From Lutibacter flavus (GTDB lineage: Bacteria; Bacteroidota; Bacteroidia; Flavobacteriales; Flavobacteriaceae): 64,000 bases of DNA. The position numbers and the translations under genes are program-made. This document shows positions 58,586 to 64,000 of this stretch, in pieces. The DNA lies in the NCBI RefSeq assembly GCF_900188355.1, contig NZ_FZNX01000003.1:379501-443500 (forward strand). Direction: 5' to 3'. Position 1 is the first letter of the stretch. Each line of letters begins with the position of its first letter. A model generated the notes under the pieces. That model had not been told where the DNA came from. It saw only the letters and a list, made by a program, of their open reading frames with translations, and made no database searches.

Positions 58586-59689
58586 TTATAAAGCACATTC
58601 AAGGTCGAAAATAAATTTACTTCCTAATTCAAGTTTACTTTCCACTCTAATTTCGCCATCATTTTTAGAAATAAACTCTTTACAAAGTATAAGTCCTAAT
58701 CCTGTACCAGTTTCATTATTAGTACCTTTTGAAATAAAATTATGTTCTATTTTAAATAGTTTATTTAAATCTTCATAACTCATTCCAATCCCATTATCTT
58801 TTATCTCAGTTTCAATAACTTTTTTATTATTCACAAGTAATTCTTTCGATGAAACAACAATTTCACCTCCATTTGGTGTAAATTTAATAGCATTAGAAAT
58901 TAAATTTCTTACAACTGTGGAAATCATTTTTTCATCAGCATTAACAACCAAGTTTTCATCAAATTGAGAATTAAAATGAATATTTTTTGCTAAGGCTTGT
59001 GGCGTGTGCCCCTCAATATTTTTATTTAATAAACTACTTAAATTAATGTTGTTTTTTTCTGATTTCAAACTTCCATTTTGAATTCTTGCCCAATTCATTA
59101 GATCATCTAGAATTTCTAATGAAAACATTGAAGATTCATAAATATATTGAATAAAGCTTTTAATTTGTTCCGTTTTCAATTCATCAAAATCTTCTTTTAA
59201 CAATTCAGAAAATCCAATAATATTAGCTAATGGGTTTTTTAAATCATGTGAGATTATTGAAAAAAACTTATCCTTAGTTGCATTTTGACGTGCTAATTCT
59301 TCCGTCTGATTTTTTAATTTAATATGAGTGTTTATTCTAGCCAATAATTCTTCACTATAAAATGGTTTTGTTACAAAATCAACACCACCTGCTTTAAATG
59401 CCTCATTAACACTTTCCGAATCTGTATTTGCTGTTAAAAAAATGATTGGAATATTATCAGTTTCTTTATTTTTCCTTATTCTCCTACACGTTTCATAGCC
59501 ATCCATTTCAGGCATTTGAATATCCAAAAGAATTAAATCAGGTTTAGTTTTTTCTAAAATGCTTAGGGCTAATTTACCACTTTTGGCCATCCTAAAATCA
59601 TAATTACTTCCCGTTAGAACATTTGCAATTAATTTGAGGTTATTTGCATTATCGTCAACAATTAGTATTACTTTTTTTAAAGTTTCCAT
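58586..59689 (-). CDS. Response regulator / histidine kinase hybrid (REC-HisKA-HATPase)
   Basis: 367 residues. Receiver domain first (about 8-120) with Asp12/13, phosphoacceptor Asp56 in LILLDIQMPEMDG and Lys108 (VTKPF), then HisKA with His148 (ISHDLKNPLANIIGF) and HATPase with NAIKFTPNGG, DNGIGM and GTGLGLILCKEF. No membrane segment, so a soluble hybrid of REC-then-kinase order. Nine bp downstream of the large hybrid kinase and probably receives phosphate from it (inference). Confidence 0.9.
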   Translation of the reverse strand: METLKKVILIVDDNANNLKLIANVLTGSNYDFRMAKSGKLALSILEKTKPDLILLDIQMPEMDGYETCRRIRKNKETDNIPIIFLTANTDSESVNEAFKAGGVDFVTKPFYSEELLARINTHIKLKNQTEELARQNATKDKFFSIISHDLKNPLANIIGFSELLKEDFDELKTEQIKSFIQYIYESSMFSLEILDDLMNWARIQNGSLKSEKNNINLSSLLNKNIEGHTPQALAKNIHFNSQFDENLVVNADEKMISTVVRNLISNAIKFTPNGGEIVVSSKELLVNNKKVIETEIKDNGIGMSYEDLNKLFKIEHNFISKGTNNETGTGLGLILCKEFISKNDGEIRVESKLELGSKFIFDLECAL

Positions 59690-59698
59690 AATATTGTA

Positions 59699-62600
59699 TT
59701 AAGATTTAAACCAATTAATCACCTCTTCAAATTCCATTTCATTTATACAATTCTCTATAAAATCATATGAGCTATTTGTTTCTATTTTAAGATCTTCTAA
59801 CAAGTTCTGAAGTAATATAAAATCGCCTTCAGCAGCTGCAGAACAAATTTTATCTTTCATTATTAGCGGTACTTCTAAAGGAGTACTTTCCTGATTTTCC
59901 ACTATTTTTCTATTTCTCTTTTCATAAATAAAATCAACACCACCTTTATCTTGTAATTCAAATAATAATACATTAAATATTACAGGTTTTTTTATAAAAA
60001 CTGTAGCTCCTAAATCCATTATTTCTTTTTGCTCCGATTCCAATGCACTTGCACTCACCACAATTATTTTAACATTGTGATTCCCTGAAATTTCAAATAT
60101 CCTTCTGGTTGCTTCAATTCCATTCATAATTGGCATAACAACATCCATTAATATAATATCTGGTTTCCATTTTTCATATAATTCAACAGCTTCTTTACCA
60201 TTTTCAGCCATTTTAATATCAAAACCTAATGGATTTAACTTTTTAAATAATATATCTCTATTTTCAAATCTGTCATCTACAATAGCTATTTTTAAATTTT
60301 TATTGTTTTCACTTAATCCAATAACTTGTAATTCTTCCATTTCTTCTTTTAAAATAGTTTCCAAGCTCTCAGAATATTCAAAATTAAAAGAAAACGTAGA
60401 GCCTTTTCCTAATTCGCTTTCTAAAACAACATCGCCATTCATAAGATTAGAAAACTTTTTACTTATTGCCAATCCTAAACCTGTACCACCTATCACTCTA
60501 TCTCCATTTTGAGCTTGTTCAAAAGGTTTAAATATAGTTTCTTGTTCTTCTTTTAAAATACCTTGCCCACTATCTTTTACATTAACCTGCAATATCCCAT
60601 TAGATATTTTCGATACCGAAACTTGAACAAATCCTTGTTTAGTAAACTTAATTGCATTTCCAACTAAATTAATAATTACTTGTTTAATCTTAGATTCATC
60701 TGCCTTAATTACCTTAGGTACATCCTTTTCAATATTGAAAGATAAATCTATTTTATTTTGAGTTGCTTTAATTCTGAATAACTGCTCAACTTCTTTTAAA
60801 ACTTCAGTAAAATTGAAGTCACTTAATTTTAATGAAATTCTTCCCGCTTCTATTTTAGACATATCTAAAATATCATTTATTAATGCTAGTAAATGCTCAC
60901 CGCTTTTATTAATGGTTTTTAAATTTTCCTGTTGCACTTTAGTTAAATTATCATCTTCCTGTAAAAGTTGAGAATACCCTAAAATAGCATTCATTGGAGT
61001 TCTAATTTCATGACTCATATTAGATAAAAAAGTGGACTTTGATAGATTTGCAGCAATGGCTTCATCTGTTGCATTTTTTAATTTCTCATTTGATTTTACG
61101 CGCTCAGTAATATCATTTGAAGTTCCTATAATACCAATTATTTCATTATTTTGATTTACAAAAGGAAGCTTGTTAGAACTAAATATAAGCTGCTCTCCAT
61201 CATCTATAAAAGTTTCACGAAATTTTAATTTTGGAATTCCAGTATTCATAATCTCGAGCTCATCGTTCCTTGTAATATCTGCAACTTTTTTACTATTCAA
61301 ATCATAGTCCGTTTTACCAATAACCTCTTTATCACTTTTAAAAGATAATGCTTCATAAAAACATTTATTACAGCCTAAAAACCTCGATTCTTTATCTTTC
61401 CAAAAAACTCTTATTGGAATATTATCTAACACTTTTCTTAAAATTTCTTTAGCAAGTGTCGCTTCTTTTATTGCTTTTTTTAACTTAATTTCACCTTCTT
61501 TACGCTCCGTAATATCTTCTGAAGTACCTATAATACCTATAACGTTATTGTTTTCATCAAAAAATGGCAATTTACTTGTTGTAACCCATCTTTTTGTACC
61601 ATTTATAATAAGTTGCGTATGATAATTTAATTTTGGTTTTCCACTTAACATAGTGGCAACATCGTCTGCCCTATATTTTTTTGCATCTTCCTTATTATTA
61701 AAATCAAAATCGGTTTTTCCAATTACTTCATTTTCATTACTAAAAGAATTTACCTCTAAAAATGATACATTACAACCCAAAAATTTAGATTCTTTATTTT
61801 TCCAAAACACTTTTACAGGAATATTATCCAGTACTTTTCTTAACACCTCTTTTGAAATTGCTAACTCTTCTAAATTCCGTTTTCTTCCTATTGCTAAACA
61901 AATTTGTGATGAAACAAACTTTAGCAGGTCAATGTCACTTTCCTTATATGCGTTTTCATCATCATAGCTTTGTAATACAATAGCACCAATTACAACATTA
62001 TTCAGTTCTAAAGGAACACCCAACCATACTTTAGACATTCGACCCATTAATTCAACTTCCCCAGATTTAATAAGATTTTGGAACTCTTCAGATTTAATTA
62101 GTAGTGGTTTTTTACCTTTTATTAAAAAGCCTGTCAATGACTTTCCAACTGGGAAATCTTCTTTTCCATTTTCACCAGAAACAAATGGTATGTTAATAGT
62201 TTGGTTTTCATTATTATAAAATGCAATATAAGAATTCGAAACATCAATTAATCGACCTAACTGATTGATTATATATTCATTATAATTTTTTAAGTCTTGG
62301 TCCTCATATCCATACTGAGAAATGTTTAATAATACCTCTTGTATATCATTTGCTCTTTTAATGTCTGTAACATTTCTTATGATACCTTCATAGTATAAAA
62401 TATTTCCACTATCATCATATATATTTCTTCCGTAATCTTCAATCCAAATTATTGACCCATCTTTTTTGTAGACACGATGCATTTCTTTCTCTTTGTCACA
62501 AAACTGATCAATAACACCTTCTCTATCTTTTAAATTAAGGTAAAGTTGTGTTTTAATGTTTATTTCTAACAATTCTTCTTTAGAATCATATCCTAACATT

Positions 62601-62797
62601 TCAACCAATGCAGTATTAACAACTATAAATTTTCCATTAGGATTGCTTTTATAAATTCCGTCCAAAGAATTATTAAAGATATTTTCACATTTTCTATTAT
62701 CATGTTGCATAGAATATATAATATCCTCTTTTTCTTTTAAAAGAATAAGGAGTTCTTCTTTAGTTAAGTTTTCATAAAAATTATTTTCAACTCTCAT
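59699..62797 (-). CDS. Large soluble hybrid histidine kinase (PAS-GAF-PAS-PAS-HisKA-HATPase-REC)
   Basis: 1032 residues from ATG 62797 (an in-frame TTG six bases earlier exists). PAS about 36-148, GAF about 155-305, PAS about 318-435, PAS about 450-568, HisKA with His596 (MSHEIRTPMNA), HATPase (NAIKFTKQG, DSGQGI, GTGLGLAISK), REC with Asp839-type acidic pair (IVDD) and phosphoacceptor Asp885 (LMDVVMPIMNG), then a helical tail of about 65 residues. PAS 2 and 3 are close copies (LRKVLDNIP(V/I)(K/R)VFWK.KES(K/R)FLGCN). No membrane segment, so it senses a cytoplasmic signal; GAF may bind a small ligand. No HPt domain. Pairs with the neighbouring hybrid kinase. Confidence 0.93.
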   Translation of the reverse strand: MRVENNFYENLTKEELLILLKEKEDIIYSMQHDNRKCENIFNNSLDGIYKSNPNGKFIVVNTALVEMLGYDSKEELLEINIKTQLYLNLKDREGVIDQFCDKEKEMHRVYKKDGSIIWIEDYGRNIYDDSGNILYYEGIIRNVTDIKRANDIQEVLLNISQYGYEDQDLKNYNEYIINQLGRLIDVSNSYIAFYNNENQTINIPFVSGENGKEDFPVGKSLTGFLIKGKKPLLIKSEEFQNLIKSGEVELMGRMSKVWLGVPLELNNVVIGAIVLQSYDDENAYKESDIDLLKFVSSQICLAIGRKRNLEELAISKEVLRKVLDNIPVKVFWKNKESKFLGCNVSFLEVNSFSNENEVIGKTDFDFNNKEDAKKYRADDVATMLSGKPKLNYHTQLIINGTKRWVTTSKLPFFDENNNVIGIIGTSEDITERKEGEIKLKKAIKEATLAKEILRKVLDNIPIRVFWKDKESRFLGCNKCFYEALSFKSDKEVIGKTDYDLNSKKVADITRNDELEIMNTGIPKLKFRETFIDDGEQLIFSSNKLPFVNQNNEIIGIIGTSNDITERVKSNEKLKNATDEAIAANLSKSTFLSNMSHEIRTPMNAILGYSQLLQEDDNLTKVQQENLKTINKSGEHLLALINDILDMSKIEAGRISLKLSDFNFTEVLKEVEQLFRIKATQNKIDLSFNIEKDVPKVIKADESKIKQVIINLVGNAIKFTKQGFVQVSVSKISNGILQVNVKDSGQGILKEEQETIFKPFEQAQNGDRVIGGTGLGLAISKKFSNLMNGDVVLESELGKGSTFSFNFEYSESLETILKEEMEELQVIGLSENNKNLKIAIVDDRFENRDILFKKLNPLGFDIKMAENGKEAVELYEKWKPDIILMDVVMPIMNGIEATRRIFEISGNHNVKIIVVSASALESEQKEIMDLGATVFIKKPVIFNVLLFELQDKGGVDFIYEKRNRKIVENQESTPLEVPLIMKDKICSAAAEGDFILLQNLLEDLKIETNSSYDFIENCINEMEFEEVINWFKS

Positions 62798-62977
62798 TGT
62801 CAAGTAATTATAGTTTTTAATGTTTTAAACCATTTATATTATAAACACAACCATTTATATATATATTCAAGTCAAATATACAAATATTTAAGAAGCCGAA
62901 ATAATTATTTAACATTAAATAAAGCATTTAACAATATTTAAATTTGTTAAAATATTGTTAATTTATAGTACTATGTC

Positions 62978-63009
62978 TTGCATACTACTATCTTTTATAC
63001 ATATATTTG
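62978..63009 (+). promoter_or_regulatory. Promoter of the DUF4870-PadR-PspC operon
   Basis: TTG (62978-62980), 21-bp spacer, TATATTTG (63002-63009), a full consensus match, 27 bp before the ATG at 63037. A frame starting with TTG at 63007 lies inside the -7 box and is ruled out. Confidence 0.75.
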
Positions 63010-63036
63010 CATAAGAAACTAATAAAACCATTAATT

Positions 63037-63408
63037 ATGATAACTCAAAATGATAAAAATTACAGTTCAATCACACATTTAAGTGGTTTTGCCGGATGGT
63101 TTTTTCCATTTGGAAATATTATTGCGCCACTTGTATTATGGTTAGCTAAAAAAAATGAAAGTACCTATATAGATGCTCACGGAAAATCTGCAGTAAATTT
63201 TCAACTTAGTTTAATTTTTTATTGCTTTTTATTAGCCTTACTAATAATCCCTATTGCAATTTTAACTCTTGGCCTGGGTTTAATAGCAATTTTAATAGGA
63301 ATTATCCCAGCAGTAATTTTAAAATTTATATTAATAATTTCTGCGAGTATAAAAGCAAATAATGGTGAAGATTATCATTATCCATTTACAATTGAATTTA
63401 TAAAATAG
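63037..63408 (+). CDS. DUF4870 membrane protein
   Basis: 123 residues from MITQNDKNYSSITHL. The family order SxITHLSGFAGWFFPFGNIIAPLVLWL, EYIDAHGKSAVNFQLSL (here TYIDAHGKSAVNFQLSL) and the final membrane pair is complete; three or four membrane segments. DUF4870 genes are regularly found with PadR and PspC genes, as here. Function unknown, perhaps envelope stress or membrane fluidity. Confidence 0.85.
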   Translation: MITQNDKNYSSITHLSGFAGWFFPFGNIIAPLVLWLAKKNESTYIDAHGKSAVNFQLSLIFYCFLLALLIIPIAILTLGLGLIAILIGIIPAVILKFILIISASIKANNGEDYHYPFTIEFIK

Positions 63409-63440
63409 CAATACGCTTTTAATATATTAAATCTTAACAA

Positions 63441-63785
63441 ATGAAGATAGAAAACACAAAAGCACAAATGCGAAAAGGAGTTTTAGAGTTTTGCATACTT
63501 TCCATTTTACAACATGGAGATGCATACACTTCTGAAATTTTATCGCAGCTAAAAGATGCAAAACTATTAGTTGTAGAAGGTACAGTGTATCCTTTACTAA
63601 CTAGATTAAAAAATGCCGGCTTACTCAGCTATCGCTGGGAAGAATCGACATCTGGACCACCAAGAAAATATTATGCCTTAACTGAAACAGGAAAATTATT
63701 TTTAAAAGAATTAAACACAACTTGGAGTGACCTTGTAGAAGCAGTAAACTTAGTAACTACCAATAAACCAACCGAAAATGAATAA
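63441..63785 (+). CDS. PadR family transcriptional regulator
   Basis: 114 residues. Winged-helix of PadR type: KAQMRKGVLEFCILSILQHGDAYTSEILSQL, given in part (KGVLEFCILSIL and GDAYTSEIL), VVEGTVYPLLTRLKNAGLL, and the wing SGPPRKYYALTETG. Represses neighbouring genes in response to an unknown signal. 32 bp after DUF4870 and overlapping PspC by 8 bp, so it most likely controls its own operon. Confidence 0.9.
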   Translation: MKIENTKAQMRKGVLEFCILSILQHGDAYTSEILSQLKDAKLLVVEGTVYPLLTRLKNAGLLSYRWEESTSGPPRKYYALTETGKLFLKELNTTWSDLVEAVNLVTTNKPTENE

Positions 63786-64000
63786 GACAATAAATATAAA
63801 TTTAGGAGGTATCTTCTTTCATATTGATGAAATAGCTTATCAAAAATTGAAACTTTATTTAGATGCCATTAGACGATCTTTAAGTGATGATCCACAAGGA
63901 AGAGATGAAATTTTAAATGATATTGAACATAGAATTGGTGAATTACTTTCTGAAAGAATTAAAGACGAACGTCAAGTTGTTAATGAAAACGACATTGATG
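63778..64000 (+). CDS. PspC domain protein (start only; cut by the window edge)
   Basis: Begins with ATG inside the end of padR (8-bp overlap). Visible 74 residues: MNKTININLGGIFFHIDEIA, then LYLDAIRRSLSDDPQGRDEI, then HRIGELLSERIKDERQVV. This N-terminal block precedes PspC-domain membrane segments in Bacteroidetes PadR-linked operons; the PspC domain itself is outside. Confidence 0.8.
   Translation, partial: MNKTININLGGIFFHIDEIAYQKLKLYLDAIRRSLSDDPQGRDEILNDIEHRIGELLSERIKDERQVVNENDID

Noticed and set aside
1-64000. Prophage, integron, restriction or other defence genes
   Set aside because: No integrase, phage structural, methyltransferase or nuclease-effector genes are visible; the only nuclease is a normal secreted S1/P1 enzyme.

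Overview
The window is low-GC DNA from a member of the Bacteroidetes, most likely family Flavobacteriaceae. The signs are a SusD/SusE/SusF starch-binding operon, secreted proteins ending in type IX secretion (T9SS) type A sorting domains, DUF349, DUF368, S46 and DUF4369 families, and promoters of the Bacteroidetes form TTG-(19 to 21 bp)-TAnnTTTG (for example before tRNA-Val, fabH and the DUF4870 gene). I cannot name the genus. There is no rRNA, CRISPR array, prophage or transposase; the content is mainly chromosomal housekeeping with a few accessory stretches.

Layout. 1-7.5 kb: an alpha-glucan utilisation locus: susD (cut by the left edge), a susE-like gene, a four-module starch-binding lipoprotein, and a large secreted GH13 enzyme with a T9SS tail. 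7.5-11.2 kb: an alpha/beta hydrolase lipoprotein, a 595-base gap with a probable small RNA on the minus strand, then a NagX-like membrane protein and a GH20-like protein. 11.2-16.7 kb: a fibronectin-like lipoprotein, a 1125-residue leucine-rich-repeat surface protein built from an 84-residue super-repeat, an 860-base gene-poor stretch and a lipoprotein gene broken by a one-base frameshift. 16.7-25.2 kb: tRNA-Val, a duplicated-domain periplasmic protein, the exbB-exbD-tonB-folC operon, nhaD, anmK and an acyl-CoA dehydrogenase. 25.3-31.6 kb (minus): DUF349 protein, aroE, two tandem DUF368 membrane proteins (undecaprenyl-phosphate translocase family) and a TPR protein. 31.7-34.8 kb (plus): pyrR, pyrB, a STAS-like protein, a tiny protein that is almost only a T9SS sorting domain, and RNase Z. 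34.8-41.5 kb: CoA-binding protein, fabH, S9 peptidase, nitroreductase and a GMC-type oxidoreductase with a ferredoxin-like cysteine cluster. 41.6-49.2 kb: htpG, a secreted protein, a NUDIX hydrolase, an RluA-type pseudouridine synthase, an S1/P1 nuclease, and an SPFH protein followed by three very small genes and an aldose-1-epimerase-like gene. 49.3-57.2 kb: two tandem S46 dipeptidyl peptidases, a DUF819 permease-like protein, a DUF4369 lipoprotein and an ECF sigma factor with a membrane partner. 57.2-64 kb: an AIM24-like protein, a DUF4442 protein, a pair of hybrid histidine kinases, and a DUF4870-PadR-PspC operon cut by the right edge.

How the genes work together. The Sus proteins bind and take up starch fragments that the GH13 enzyme would release. 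ExbB/ExbD/TonB would energise outer-membrane transport such as SusC. AnmK, the DUF368 pair and perhaps the NagX/GH20 pair concern the cell wall or amino sugars. PyrR/PyrB belong to pyrimidine synthesis. The least ordinary items are the small-RNA candidate at about 8.5 kb, the super-repeat LRR protein with an operator-like direct repeat at its promoter, the small-ORF cluster behind the SPFH gene (one ORF seems to have lost its ATG to ATA), and the stand-alone T9SS sorting domain in the pyr-rnz operon.
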